In this document: positions 33,382 to 44,259 of the stretch, piece after piece
Layout: each line of letters opens with the position of its first letter
How positions within the stretch are numbered: position 1 is the stretch's first letter
Source: CAWDMC01 sp963803295
GTDB lineage: Bacteria > Acidobacteriota > Terriglobia > UBA7540
Direction of reading: 5' to 3'
DNA length: 49,011 nt
Assembly (NCBI GenBank): GCA_963803295.1
Contig: CAWDMC010000006.1
Coordinates: 1-49,011 of the forward strand
Notes under the pieces: generated by a model
The model's input: only the letters and a program-made list of their open reading frames with translations
What the model was told of the DNA's origin: nothing
The model's database searches: none
Translations under genes and position numbers: made by a program

Positions 33382-36300
33382 TCAACCGCCGTTCTCGCGC
33401 AAGACACGATAGATCTCCCTCCCGTATTTCTCCACGGTGGTGATCCCAATGCCCGGGACGGCAAGTAGTTGCTGACTGGTTAGAGGGCGTGTGGTGGCCA
33501 GAGCCCTCAGTGGTGCGGTCGCTGAAGATCCGAAAGGCTGGCACGCCAAGCCGCCGTGCCTCGATCAGACGCCAGACGCGCAGCGCGGCTTCGAGGCGGG
33601 AGTCCGGTCCGGCTTCTGACTCCTTCGTCTCTGCCACTCGCCTCTGTCCCGCCGGCGGCTTCGGGCCTCGGTGCCCGCTTCCCGCCCGCAGAAGCTGTGG
33701 GCTTCTTCTTCCTTTTGCGTCTTGCAGACGGGGGCGCCGTGTCCTTCATGATGAACTCGACCGGCGTCCTCTCGTCTAGGGCATAGCCGGCACGCGTGAG
33801 GGTAGCCTTACGGTAAGGGATCTGTTTGCCATTCTTCTCGAAGACCGCGTCCGAGAGCTGTAGAAGTCCCGCACGCGCCATTGCCCCGAGAACCTCTTCG
33901 AAGCCATCGCGGGTCATCTCCTGGCTGGGATACAGTTCACCGTACAGCTTGCCTGTGGATTTCGTACCACCCCTGCGCAGCGCGGCTGCCACACGCAAGA
34001 GGGTCCCATGCTCCGCCTCGGTGGCGGTTCTAAATCGCTGGGCGGCGCACTGCCCCGGAGCGCAGAAATCGCAGATGCCGCACGGCTTCTGTCCGTCAGC
34101 GAGATCTCCGAAGTGGCGCACCAGGGTGGCCATGCGGCACTGGTTACTCTCCGCGTACCGTATCATCTGATCGATCTGGGCCCGCTTCTGCTCACCCTGG
34201 GCGATATAGGAGTCGCGCCACTGGTCGTGGCCCCGGCTCACATTCTCGGCGAAGTCCACCACCGCCCCGCCATGGGTCCACAGCTTCTCCAGAGCTTTGT
34301 CGAACACTTCTTCATCTATTCGCACTCGCTGCTCGAGCGCCGCCTTTTCTTGAGGCTCGGCCCGGAGTCGGGTGAAGATCCCGTGCAGCACGCTGACGTC
34401 CGGGTAGTCGCGCTCGAAGAAGAAGTCATGGGTATGGCGATCGGCGTAGGAGTGCATCAGGATCGCGCGGCTGGGTTTTCCGTCCCGCCCGGCGCGTCCC
34501 ATTTCCTGGTAGTAGGCTTCGAGACTACCCGGCAAGGCCGTGTGGATTACGGTGCGGACGTCCGCTTTGTCGATCCCCATGCCGAAGGCAATCGTGGCCA
34601 CCATGACCTCGATCCGGCCTCCGAGGAACTCCTGCTGGACTCGCTGACGCCGCTGGGCATCCAGCCCGGCGTGATAGGCCGCAGCAGGAAAGGCGGCAAC
34701 GAGTTCGGCGGCAAGGCTGTCGGCCTGCTTCCGCGTCGGTGTGTAGACGATGGCCGGCCTGCGCTCCGCCTCGCGCAGCAGTTCACCTGCCAGCTCGGCC
34801 CGTTGGGAGGGTGCGATCTCGACCACCTCAATCGCGATGTTGGTGCGCCGGAAGCCGTGAACGAAGCGGGCCGGCTGATCGAGGCCCAACTGCTCGGCAA
34901 TGTCATTCTGTACGATAGGCGTGGCCGTAGCGGTCAATGCCATTACCGGCGCCGGGCGTAAGCGAGGCAGGTGCTGCCCCAGCATGCGGTAATCCGGCCT
35001 GAAATCGTGTCCCCATTGCGAGATGCAATGCGCCTCGTCAATGGCGATAAGGGATAGCGGTCGTTTGCCCAGCATCTCTGGGAAACCGGCCACGCGCAGC
35101 CGCTCCGGCGCGATGAACAGGAACTGCAGCATTGCCGCTGAGGTAATCGAGGCAAGCCTGGCGCGAGTCGGCCCGCGGGCGGCCGGAATGGATCCGCTCT
35201 ACGGCGAAGCCTTGCTCCTTGAGCTTGGCCGCCTGATCTTCCATCAAGGCAATCAACGGGCTGATCACCAGCGTGGTGCCGCCCCGCGCTATGCCCGGTA
35301 ATTGGTAGCACAGCGACTTGCCAGACCCGGTTGGCATCACCAGCAAAACATCCCGACCCTCGATGGCCGCCCGGCAGACGGCTTCCTGGTTCGGCCGGAA
35401 GGAAGAGAAGCCGAACCGACTGTGCAGGAGACTCTCCAGGGCTCCCGTCGGCACGGGTGCGGTCAGGGCTGCTTCCGGCTGGGGCGGGAACGGTAGGCGG
35501 AGTCGCGGCTGCCGCCACCGCGGATTTGGCCGCCGGCGGCGTCTGTCCCACCTTGCCCACCACTTCCCTGACGTAGTCCTCGATCCCTTTCAGGAACGGC
35601 CCGAGTTGAGCCCGTCCGCGCTCGATGCGCTTGAGATACGCCTCCCACTGCCCTGTCATCGCCGGGCTCTTCACCTCGGAGTGCACCACTTCGATCAGCC
35701 GGATGCCTTTCTCCGTGGCTTCCAGGCTCTTCCCCTGCCGCACAACGTAATCGCGCTTGAGCAGTACCTCGATGATGGCGGCGCGGGTCGCGGGCGTTCC
35801 CAGGCCGGTCTCCTTCATGGCCTCCGATAGTTCCTTCTCGTCGAGCGTCTTGCCCGCCGTCTCCATGGCCGTGAGCAGCGTGGCTTCCGTAAAGCGCTTG
35901 GGCGGCCGCGTCTTCTTCTTCACTGCTTCGACCCCGATGACGTCCTGCAGCTGGCCCTTGGCCAGACCCGGGGGGAGCACCTGCTCCCCCCGTTCTTCCT
36001 CGCTGCCTCCTTGCCCTTGCTTCGTCTTCTTCTCGACTGCGATATCCAGCACCTTCCAGCCCGCTCGTTGCACCGCGGTTCCTGACGAGTGATAGCGGTC
36101 CACGATGGCGCCATTGGTAATCGCGGCGATCACCGTCGTCACCGACCAGAGATAGTCGTCGTGCCAGGCGCTGAGCAAGCGGCGGCAGACCAGGTCGTAG
36201 ATCTTGCGCTCGTCGGCCGACAAGTTGGCCTTCTCGGACGAGGTGGTGGTGGGAATGATGGCGTGGTGATCGGTCACCTTGGACTCGTTGACGAATCGCA

Positions 36301-37432
36301 GTCCCAGGGTGCGCTCGCCGGTGTCGGGCGCGAGATGTTCACGATAAGGCCCGGCAATGTTCTTGACAATCCGCGGCAGGGTGCGCGCCACATCCTCCGA
36401 GAGGTGCCGGCTGTCCGTGCGCGGATAGCTGATGAGCTTGTGGCTTTCATACAGCGCCTGTGCCAGATCCAAGGTCTTCTGCGCGCTGAACCCGTACAAA
36501 CGGTTGGCGTGCCGCTGGAGTTCCGTGAGGTCGTAAAGCAACGGCGGGGCCAGGCGCTGCGTTTCGGCCTCGATGGACTCGATGACCGCTTTCCCCGTGC
36601 GGGCGCGCCTGACAATGGAGTTCGCCTCTTGCCCATCGGCGGGCAGCCGCATCGCCTTCTGCGGTGATATCTTGTCAGTCCCCTCTCCCGGATGCGCGCG
36701 GAACCATGTACCCTGATAGACATTTTTCTTGTCCCCATCCCCGCCGCTAGGTCGGAAATCGGCGACCACTTCCAGGTAGTCTTCGGGCACGAAGCGGCGT
36801 ATCTCGAGTTCGCGCTCCACCAGAATGGCCAGCGTCGGTGTCTGGACGCGTCCCACCGAAAGCTCCTCGTCATAGGCGAGGGAGTAGGCCCGAGACAAAT
36901 TCATGCCTACCAGCCAGTCCGCCCGGCTCCGACCGCGCGCCGCATCCGCCAGCGGATCGTACTCAGCTCCCGGCCGCAGGGTCTCGAAACCCCTGCGGAT
37001 GGCGTCTGGGGTCAGGGAAGAGATCCACAGCCGGCTGAAGGGCTTGTGACACTGCCACGCCTCGTAGATATAGCGGAAGATCAGCTCGCCCTCGCGCCCC
37101 GCGTCGGTGGCACACACCACGCGTGAAACTCGTGGCGAGTTAAGGATTCGCCCGACCACCTCAAATTGATCCTTGGTTTTCTCGTAGATTACCAGCGGCC
37201 AGTGCTCGGGCAGGATGGGAAGCAGGTCGCGCCGCCAGTGGCGCCACTCGGGATTGATCTCGTGCGGCTGGGCAAGGGCGACGAGATGCCCCAGCGCCCA
37301 GGTCACCACGTAGCCGTTGCCGTGCAGGTATCCCTCGCCTCGGCTGGTCGCACCCAACTCGCGGGCGATGTCACGTGCCACCGAGGGCTTCTCGGCGAGC
37401 ACCGCAATGGTACCGGACTCCGGATCCGCCAT
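33382..37432 (-). pseudogene. topB-recQ: TopB-RecQ-HRDC: topoisomerase III and RecQ helicase as one reading unit, about four frameshifts
   Basis: The first 640 residues are topoisomerase III: TOPRIM Glu (VLAEKPSVARDI), ATDAGREGELIFRY and the catalytic tyrosine in LISYPRTDSRHL. In the linker near 35440-35560 the frame shifts. A RecQ helicase then begins without its own ribosome-binding site: SRFGFSSFRPNQEAV and PTGSGKSLCYQLPG. Near 35140 it shifts again (SGNA to MLQFLFIAPERL) and continues with DEAHCISQWGHDF, QEMGRAGRDG and a zinc-binding CGICDFCAPGQC. Further shifts near 33640 and 33515 lead to an HRDC domain (VPAFRIFSDRT, TRPLTSQQLLAVPGIGITTV) ending with TGA at 33382. RecQ and Topo III act together to untangle recombination intermediates, so a fusion makes sense. 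Four breaks leave it non-functional unless they are consensus errors. Confidence 0.82.
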
Positions 37433-37501
37433 GGTTAAGCTTCTGTTTGAAAGGTGCCACGCCAGGCAATCGGTGCTGCCCGCCGCTGCCGCCGTCCGTC
37501 T

Positions 37502-38193
37502 TTAGACATCCGAAAACAGGTTGTTCGCAGGCACTACTCGTTCCGCACAGGCTGGCGAATCGTTCAGAGGACTGTTCACCATCGAACTGACCTCATAACC
37601 GGTCATCAATTCCGCCTCAAAGGGTACCAGCATTTCCTGCAACCTCGGCCGCTCCGCCGGCGGAGCGGTCAACCAGCCTTCGTACTGGTTGCGGTGAAGA
37701 ATGACGGGCATGCGGTCGTGGACCTCTTGCAGCAATTCATTGGGGGTCGTGGTCAGAATCGTGCATGATTCCAGGATCGCGCCTTCCGGCGACTTCCAGC
37801 GATCCCAGAGACCGGTAAAGGCAAATAGTGTCCTGTGTTTCATACCGAAATGAAAGGCCTGCTTGCGCTTCCCACCTTTTCCCATTCATAAAACGCATTC
37901 GCCGGAACCAGGCAACGTCTCTCCGCAAAGCAGTCACGGAAAGCGGGTTTCTCGAGCACCGTCTCGCTGCGGCCGTTGATCAACCTGGTGCCGATAGAAG
38001 GATCTTTAGCCCAGGGCGGAACCAGGCCCCAACGCATCATGCTGGTGGTGCGCCCCAACCCGACTTGCCGGATCACGGACACCAGTTGCGAGGGCGCGAT
38101 GTTGTAACGGGGGTGAAGTTCCGCCGTCGGTTCTGCGTCAAAGAACTCGGCGACCTCTTCTTCCGTGCTCGACAGCCGGTAGCGACCGCACAT
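37502..38193 (-). pseudogene. SRAP domain protein (YedK/HMCES-like), one frameshift
   Basis: This family forms a covalent link through Cys2 to abasic sites in single-stranded DNA and shields them. MCGRYRLS provides Cys2; RYNIAPSQ, MRWGLVPPWAKD and NGRSETVLEKPAFRD follow, then CLVPANAFYEWEK. There the frame is lost (about 37880, in AAAAGGTGGG) and resumes in another frame with AFHFGMKHRTLFAFTGLWDR and the conserved VHDRMPVIL, which contains the catalytic His. One base in the short G-run would repair it. The restored length of about 225 residues is typical. It lies upstream of topB on the same strand. Confidence 0.88.
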
Positions 38194-38370
38194 AGCGACA
38201 ATCCTACTGGACCGGTATCCAACGCGGAAGAAAAATCTCCATACGTCGTAGTTCGGAGCCTCTCCGCAACTGCCTTGACAGCCATCCGTGCATTACATAC
38301 AGTGGGGCTCGACAGTGATTTCAACATGCCAATTCTTGCAATCCAACGGAGAGAGGAATAGCAGAACCCC

Positions 38371-38661
38371 ATGATGACCAAATCCCAGATCGTTGCCCAT
38401 TTGGCCGAGAAGGTTGAAATCCCGAAGAAGACTTGCGCCGCGGTGCTCGAAGAACTTGTCACTCTGGCCGTGAAGGAAGCCAAGAGCAGCGGGCAGTTCG
38501 TGGTTCCTGGGCTGGGCAAGGCGGTGAAGGCAAGCCGCAAGGCTCGCACAGGCTGCAATCCTCAGACCGGCCAGGCCATCAAGATTCCGGCTAAGACGGT
38601 GGTGAAGTTCCGTGTGGCGAAAGCGTTCAAAGACGCGGTGGTGCCTCCCAAGAAGAAGTAG
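38371..38661 (+). CDS. HU-family DNA-binding protein
   Basis: A 96-residue histone-like protein: MTKSQIVAHLAEKVEIPKKT for the N-terminal helices, VVPGLGKAVKASRKARTGCN for the beta-arm base, with GCNPQTGQAIKIPAKTVVKF containing the proline-tipped arm and RVAKAFKDAV for the last helix. The arm is complete, so it should bend DNA as a dimer. A lysine-rich end (PPKKK) is present. Two adjacent Met codons leave the start ambiguous by one residue. Divergent from the SRAP gene. Confidence 0.93.
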   Translation: MMTKSQIVAHLAEKVEIPKKTCAAVLEELVTLAVKEAKSSGQFVVPGLGKAVKASRKARTGCNPQTGQAIKIPAKTVVKFRVAKAFKDAVVPPKKK

Positions 38662-38751
38662 CTTCCATCGAGCCCGACTTTCCTCGCTAGACGGAGGTCA
38701 TGGAAATCGGTTCTCCCTCCGCGCGGCGTCGTCACATAGCGACCAGCAGGC

Positions 38752-39234
38752 ATGACTATGGAGGTTCTCAAAGGCTATTGCGCCAAGGTTCGAGGCCAGC
38801 AGAAATGGCAAGATGCCGAATTGCAGGATGAACTGTTTGCCTTGTTCAAATTAGCCTGGCTGGAGAACGCCCGGCTTCTGGCCCGAAGATCGGGGCAGAA
38901 CTACTACTTTCTGGCATCCTTCCTCGGTGAGGAGGAAGCGGCTCGCTTCAGCGAGAACTTCGCCTCCCGTAAGCCGACCACCCCTTGGCTAAGACCTTTT
39001 GACCCAGCGGACGAAAGAGGATTTCTTCCTTGGGGTCAGGTCGTTCCGCAGGACATTGCCGACTGCCTGACAGCTCGGCTCGCTGCCGATGAAGATTTAG
39101 AGGATGCGAGCATCGCTTCGATGATTCAGCGCGACAGCCAAGATCCTGACGAAGATTATCTCTTCACCCTCCCCGAGGAAATCAAGGAACGGTGGCTAGA
39201 GCGTAAGCAACAGCAGGAAAAGAAGAACGTGTAG
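38752..39234 (+). CDS. Conserved-looking protein of unknown function
   Basis: A 160-residue soluble protein. It is helical and acidic in the C-terminal half (LAADEDLEDASIASMIQRDS, DEDYLFTLPEEIKERWLERK) with no motif I recognise, no signal peptide and no cysteine pair. The start at 38752 or 38758 (both ATG) has no clear ribosome-binding site. It is 90 bp downstream of the HU gene on the same strand. Codon use and open frame support a real gene. Confidence 0.65.
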   Translation: MTMEVLKGYCAKVRGQQKWQDAELQDELFALFKLAWLENARLLARRSGQNYYFLASFLGEEEAARFSENFASRKPTTPWLRPFDPADERGFLPWGQVVPQDIADCLTARLAADEDLEDASIASMIQRDSQDPDEDYLFTLPEEIKERWLERKQQQEKKNV

Positions 39235-39662
39235 CGGCGCGCAAGCCTGTAAGGCGAGCAGATGACGCAGAGAGGAAAACCGGCCGGGGGCTCGGACCCT
39301 GATGCAAATTGTACACACCGCTCGCTGGAGTTTGAAACTCGCGACGTCAACCGGCTCGCCGGGTTAGACATCCACAAAAATAGAGGAAGTACGCAGACAA
39401 AAGATGCGATCCCGGGCCGAGAGTAGCAATGCCTGTCACCGAGCATTGCCACAGAGGGCGAGCGTTCGAACGGCCAGTTTCCACCACCTAACCCCTCCAT
39501 AGCCCACAGACCGTGCTTCGTCTAATGGGCCCGGTGTCCTCACTCTTCCGATTTCGGTCAACGATCCATTTTTCAGCTTCGGATTCGCTACAAGATTGGA
39601 TTGCCACAGGGACTAACCATAAACTGTTCCCGCTAATACCTTCATCGAAAAGGACAAAAGTC
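39235..39662. other. Non-coding stretch before the rhamnosidase
   Basis: About 430 bp with no supported gene. The ORF that leads into the rhamnosidase is open from 39513, but the segment before 39663 has no protein-like character and the signal peptide begins at 39663. The glycosidase promoter should lie here; no convincing boxes were identified. Confidence 0.5.
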
Positions 39663-42476
39663 ATGAACCTGGTTCGGCCGATCCATCGAGTGGCCACTTT
39701 CACCACTCTTGTTCTTTTCCTTGCGGTTTCTACCTCCAAGGCACTGGCGTCCGGCCTGGCGGAGCAGCTACGCTGCGAATATCGGGTCAACCCACTGGGG
39801 GTCGACGTGCCAGTGCCTCGCCTAAGCTGGATCATGGTTTCCCCCGGAGTGGGCCGGCGAGGAGCGCGGCAAACGGCCTATCGCGTCCTGGTGGCCTCCA
39901 CGGCGACCCTCCTGGCGGAGAATCGCGGCGACCTCTGGGACTCGGGCCGCGTTCAATCAGATCAATCCAATCAACTGGAGTACGCAGGCAAAGCGCTGCG
40001 ATCGTCGCAACAGGCCTTTTGGAAAGTCCGAATTTGGGACGAGCACGAACAACCTTCCCCCTGGAGCAAACCGGCCTCCTGGACCATGGGAGTGCTGAAC
40101 GAGGCCGATTGGCGCGGGCAGTGGATCAGTGCCAAGGAAGCGGTGGCGGAAAGCCAACCCTTTGCGAAAATCCACATTATGGGTGGCGCGCTTCCGCCAC
40201 CCTTTGCCACGGCTCCTTTCCCGGTCTATCCGACGATGCTGTTGCGCCGTGAGTTTGTGGTGAACCCACGCCTTCGTCGCGCCATCGTGCATCTCTGCGG
40301 CTTGGGCCAATACGAGTTGACGATCAACGGACGTCGGGTCAGCGACGACCTGCTGGCCCCAGGTTGGACGAAATATGACAAGACCGTGCTGTACGACACC
40401 TATGACGTTACCTCCCTGCTACAGGCGGGCCGCAACGCCCTCGGAGTGCTGCTCGGCAATGGGATGTACAACGTCCGGGGAGGCCGTTACACGAAGTTCA
40501 TCGGCTCGTTTGGAGCCCTCAAGGTCATCAGTCAATTGCGCCTCGAATATGGCGACGGAGCGGTCGACGTCGTGGGTACAGATGGGAAGTGGCGGGTTCA
40601 TCCCGGCCCCATCACATTCTCCTGCGTCTATGGCGGCGAGGACTACGATGCGCGTCTTGAGCCGAAGGGCTGGAATCAGCCGGGCTTTGGCGAGGCGGTC
40701 TGGGAAGAAGCACTCGTCGTGAGTGGTCCTGGAGGGAAATTGCGCGGGCTCTCTGGGGCGGCTCCGCCCCTTCACGCCTTTGAGACTTTGAAGCCCTTGC
40801 ACACCAACGCTCTGGGTGTGGGCACGACGGTTTATGATCTGGGCCAGAACGTCTCCCTCATCCCGCGAATTCGGGTGAGAGGAGCCGCCGGCGCCGTGGT
40901 AAGAATCATCCCGGCGGAACTCCTGAAGACCGACGGAACCGTGGACCGCGGTTCGAGCGGTGGCGGCGAGGCTTACTGGCAGTACACCCTGGTTGGCAAG
41001 GGCGAGGAGGAGTGGTTCCCCAAGTTCTTCTATCACGGCAGCCGCTATCTGCAGGTCGAATGCACCGCGCCGCCCGGGAAAGCCCTACCTGCTATCGAGT
41101 CGCTGGAAGGCGTGGTGGTGCATTCCGCTTCGGAAGCGGTGGGTGGATTCTCCTGTTCCAATGAGCTCTTCAATCGCATCCGCACGCTGGTGCGCTGGGC
41201 GCAGGAGAGCAACATGATGCATGTGCTCACCGATTGCCCACATCGCGAACGTCTGGGCTGGCTGGAACAGTATCATCTGAATGGGCCGTCGCTGCGCTAC
41301 GAGTTTGACTTGGCGGCGCTCTATACCAAGGGCATGAATGACATGGCCGACAGCCAAGGGGAGGACGGCTTGGTGCCCGACATCGCCCCTGAGTATGTGC
41401 AATTCCAGGAGGGGTTCCGCGATTCGCCCGAGTGGGGCAGCGCCTTGTTGCTTTGCGCCTGGCAGCAGTATGAGTGGACGGGCGACAGGGAATTGCTCCG
41501 CCGGCATTACGCCGCCATGCAGCGGTACGTCGCGTATCTGGGAAGCCGCTCCCGGAATTACTTCATTTCTCACGGTCTGGGAGATTGGTACGACCTCGGG
41601 CCCAAGCCGCCGGGAGTGGCGCAACTCACTCCCGTGCCGCTCACCGCGACGGCATTCTATTATGCGGACGCGGCGGTTCTGGCAAAGGTGGCCTGGGTGC
41701 TGGGAAACTCCGGCGACGCTGGAAAGTATGAAGCATTAGCCCGGAGCATTAGCGGGGCTTTCAACCAGCGGTTCTTTGATTCCGCACGGGACCAATACGA
41801 ACAGGGCTCTCAATGCGCGAACTCGATGCCCCTAGTGATGGGACTTGTCCCCGCCGCACGTCGCGCCGCGGTCTTGAATGCCCTGGTCGAGGATGTGAGC
41901 CGCCGCGGGAATGCCCTGACCGCAGGCGACGTTGGCTACCGCTACCTGCTGCAGGCGTTGGCAGAGGGCGGCCGGTCCGACGTCATTTACGCAATGAATA
42001 ATCAATCCGAGAGGCCTGGCTATGGATACCAGCTCAAAAGAGGCGCCACCAGTCTTACTGAGGCTTGGGATGCAGGACGGGACTCCTCGCAAAATCATTT
42101 CATGCTGGGTCACATCATCGAGTGGTTCTATCACGATCTGGCTGGGATCGGCATCGACCCTTTCCTACCCGCATTCAAGAAGATCGTGATTAAGCCCGCC
42201 ACCCCGGGCGATCTGAGTTGGGTGAAAGCCAGCTACAATTCCATTTACGGCGAGATCGAAAGCCATTGGACCGTCGGGAACGGCAAGTTCACACTCAAAG
42301 TCGCCGTCCCGGCCAATACGACCGCAGTCGTGTATGTCCCCGCCAAAGCCGGGGCGCAGGTCACGGAGAGCGGCAAACCCGCCGCCCATGCCCTCGGCGT
42401 AAAATACCTGCGGTGGGAGGATGGTGCAGCTGTGTACGAAGTCGCCTCGGGCCGGTATAGCTTTTCCGTGAATTGA
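39663..42476 (+). CDS. Secreted alpha-L-rhamnosidase, GH78
   Basis: A 937-residue enzyme that removes terminal alpha-L-rhamnose from plant polysaccharides or glycosides. The start at 39663 is chosen because it gives a signal peptide (VATFTTLVLFLAVSTSKALA). Domains in order are an N-terminal immunoglobulin-like region (LRCEYRVNPLGVDVPVPRLSW), the rhamnosidase N domain (LCGLGQYELTINGRRV, LLGNGMYNVRGGR), a concanavalin-like domain, the (alpha/alpha)6 barrel with the GH78 hallmark DCPHRERLGWLEQY (about residue 524), and a C-terminal beta domain. Later barrel landmarks are NHFMLGHIIEWFY and SLTEAWDAG. Full length and intact. The GH32 gene follows 127 bp downstream. Confidence 0.94.
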   Translation: MNLVRPIHRVATFTTLVLFLAVSTSKALASGLAEQLRCEYRVNPLGVDVPVPRLSWIMVSPGVGRRGARQTAYRVLVASTATLLAENRGDLWDSGRVQSDQSNQLEYAGKALRSSQQAFWKVRIWDEHEQPSPWSKPASWTMGVLNEADWRGQWISAKEAVAESQPFAKIHIMGGALPPPFATAPFPVYPTMLLRREFVVNPRLRRAIVHLCGLGQYELTINGRRVSDDLLAPGWTKYDKTVLYDTYDVTSLLQAGRNALGVLLGNGMYNVRGGRYTKFIGSFGALKVISQLRLEYGDGAVDVVGTDGKWRVHPGPITFSCVYGGEDYDARLEPKGWNQPGFGEAVWEEALVVSGPGGKLRGLSGAAPPLHAFETLKPLHTNALGVGTTVYDLGQNVSLIPRIRVRGAAGAVVRIIPAELLKTDGTVDRGSSGGGEAYWQYTLVGKGEEEWFPKFFYHGSRYLQVECTAPPGKALPAIESLEGVVVHSASEAVGGFSCSNELFNRIRTLVRWAQESNMMHVLTDCPHRERLGWLEQYHLNGPSLRYEFDLAALYTKGMNDMADSQGEDGLVPDIAPEYVQFQEGFRDSPEWGSALLLCAWQQYEWTGDRELLRRHYAAMQRYVAYLGSRSRNYFISHGLGDWYDLGPKPPGVAQLTPVPLTATAFYYADAAVLAKVAWVLGNSGDAGKYEALARSISGAFNQRFFDSARDQYEQGSQCANSMPLVMGLVPAARRAAVLNALVEDVSRRGNALTAGDVGYRYLLQALAEGGRSDVIYAMNNQSERPGYGYQLKRGATSLTEAWDAGRDSSQNHFMLGHIIEWFYHDLAGIGIDPFLPAFKKIVIKPATPGDLSWVKASYNSIYGEIESHWTVGNGKFTLKVAVPANTTAVVYVPAKAGAQVTESGKPAAHALGVKYLRWEDGAAVYEVASGRYSFSVN

Positions 42477-42603
42477 GATTGGCGGCGCCTGCCCCAGGTC
42501 GGCGCGGATTCGAGGTGACTTTACGTCAACGGGCGGGGAACGACGACCGCCCGCCGCCGATATCGACCTTAAGACTATGGCGAGGGCGGCGAAGGAATGA
42601 GGT

Positions 42604-44181
42604 ATGAGGAGGAGGGAGTTCATCGAGTCCGCGGCAACTGCCGCGCTGTTCCTGCACCCGAATCCGCTTCTGGGGCTGTCCAGAGCACCCCGGCTGACTA
42701 CAGACGTAAATCAGTCCGGCACCAGGGCGGGGCAGGCGCGGGACTTCTTCTATAGGCCAGAGGGGGCCTGGGCTGCCGATTTCATACCGTTCTACAAAGA
42801 CGGCAGGTTTCGGCTTTTCTATCTGCATGACTGGCGCGACAAGGCGAAACACGGCGAGGGGACTCCCTGGTACCAGGTCAGCACCGATGATTTCGTGCGG
42901 TTTAGGGAGCACGGCGAGATGCTGCCGCGCGGATCGGAAAAGGACCAGGATCTCTACGTCTTCACGGGCTCGGTTATCGAGGGTCAGGGACACTATCATA
43001 TTTTCTACACAGGCCACAATCCTTACTTCCGCAAGCAAGGCAAACCCGAGCAGGGTGTAATGCACGCGGTCAGTGACGATCTGCTGCAATGGCGAAAGAT
43101 CCCAGGGGACACATTCTTCGCCCCGGTCGGGCGGTTCGAGCCGCACGACTGGCGTGACCCTTTTGTTTTCTGGAATAAGGCCGCCGGTGAGTACTGGATG
43201 TTGCTGGCTGCCCGGCTCCAGACTGGTCCCAGCCGCAGGCGCGGATGTACGGCGCTTTGCGCCTCAAAAGACCTCAAGAAGTGGGAAGTGCGCGAGCCTT
43301 TCTGGACGCCAGGGCTCTACTACACCCACGAATGTCCCGATCTGTTCCAGATTGGCGACTGGTGGTACCTCGTCTTCTCGGAGTTTACGAGCCAGGTCCG
43401 CACGCATTACCGAATGAGCCGGTCCTTGAGCGGTCCTTGGCTAACTCCAGGAGATGACAACTTTGACGGCAGAGCGTTTTACGCCGCCAAGACAGCGTCG
43501 GACGGACGCAGGCGATTCATCTTTGGATGGGACCCCACTCGTTTGGACAGGAAGGACTACTGTCGTTGGGATTGGGGCGGAAATCTGGTTGTACACGAAT
43601 TAAGTCAAGAACGGGACGGGGCTCTTTCTGTCAAAGTGCCAGACACCGTCGATCACGCTTTCGGCAGGCAACTGCTTTTCAAATTCACCCCTGGCGTGGG
43701 CATGGTTCAGACTGATAGCAATGAGGTACGAATCTCTGCCCCAGGCTCGTTTGGATGCGCGGCCGCGGGAACAATGCCGAGTCGTTGCAGGATCGACGCC
43801 ACCATTGAGTTCGAGGAGGGCACGCGGGCTTGCGGACTGATGCTCCGCGCCAGTGATGATCTGGACTTGGCATACTACGTACGGCTCGAACCGCAGAACC
43901 AGCGGCTGGTATTCGATTCTTGGCCGCGAGGGTGCACGTCGGATCATGCGATAGCGAATGCTGAGGGAGACTTCATGCCAGGCCTGGATCGGCCTGTCGG
44001 CTTAGCGGCGCGAAATCCGTTCGAGCTGAAGATGTTCATCGACGATACCGTGGGGGTTATCTACGCTCAGGGAAAAATTGCGCTGAGCATGAGGATGTAC
44101 AATCTGCCTAAAGGGAGCTGGGGCGTGTTTGTACAAGAAGGAGCGGCTCACTTTCAAAATCTTAGGCTCTCCGTGATTTAA
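42604..44181 (+). CDS. Exported GH32-like glycoside hydrolase
   Basis: A 525-residue protein with a twin-arginine-type leader (MRRREFIESAATAALFL). The five-bladed propeller shows the three expected acidic sites: Asp near residue 59 (AWAADFIPFY, in place of the classical NDPNG), RDP in WRDPFVFW (about 184) and EC in HECPDLFQIGDWWYLVFSE (about 242). A beta-sandwich follows (CRIDATIEFEEGTRACGLML to LRLSVI). GH32 enzymes cleave fructans or sucrose-type linkages, but the altered first motif suggests a different substrate. It probably forms a transcription unit with the GH78 rhamnosidase. Confidence 0.85.
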   Translation: MRRREFIESAATAALFLHPNPLLGLSRAPRLTTDVNQSGTRAGQARDFFYRPEGAWAADFIPFYKDGRFRLFYLHDWRDKAKHGEGTPWYQVSTDDFVRFREHGEMLPRGSEKDQDLYVFTGSVIEGQGHYHIFYTGHNPYFRKQGKPEQGVMHAVSDDLLQWRKIPGDTFFAPVGRFEPHDWRDPFVFWNKAAGEYWMLLAARLQTGPSRRRGCTALCASKDLKKWEVREPFWTPGLYYTHECPDLFQIGDWWYLVFSEFTSQVRTHYRMSRSLSGPWLTPGDDNFDGRAFYAAKTASDGRRRFIFGWDPTRLDRKDYCRWDWGGNLVVHELSQERDGALSVKVPDTVDHAFGRQLLFKFTPGVGMVQTDSNEVRISAPGSFGCAAAGTMPSRCRIDATIEFEEGTRACGLMLRASDDLDLAYYVRLEPQNQRLVFDSWPRGCTSDHAIANAEGDFMPGLDRPVGLAARNPFELKMFIDDTVGVIYAQGKIALSMRMYNLPKGSWGVFVQEGAAHFQNLRLSVI

Positions 44182-44259
44182 GGCTCACCGTGGGGAACGC
44201 CCTCAACATTGCGAAGAGTCAGAAACCTCTTGGGCACTGGCTAACGGACGATCCTGGGC

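Noticed and set aside
34008..34961. A 317-codon plus-strand ORF opposite recQ
   Set aside because: Shadow of the RecQ helicase; residue composition is unnatural (Gly/Val/His-rich) and no motif is present.
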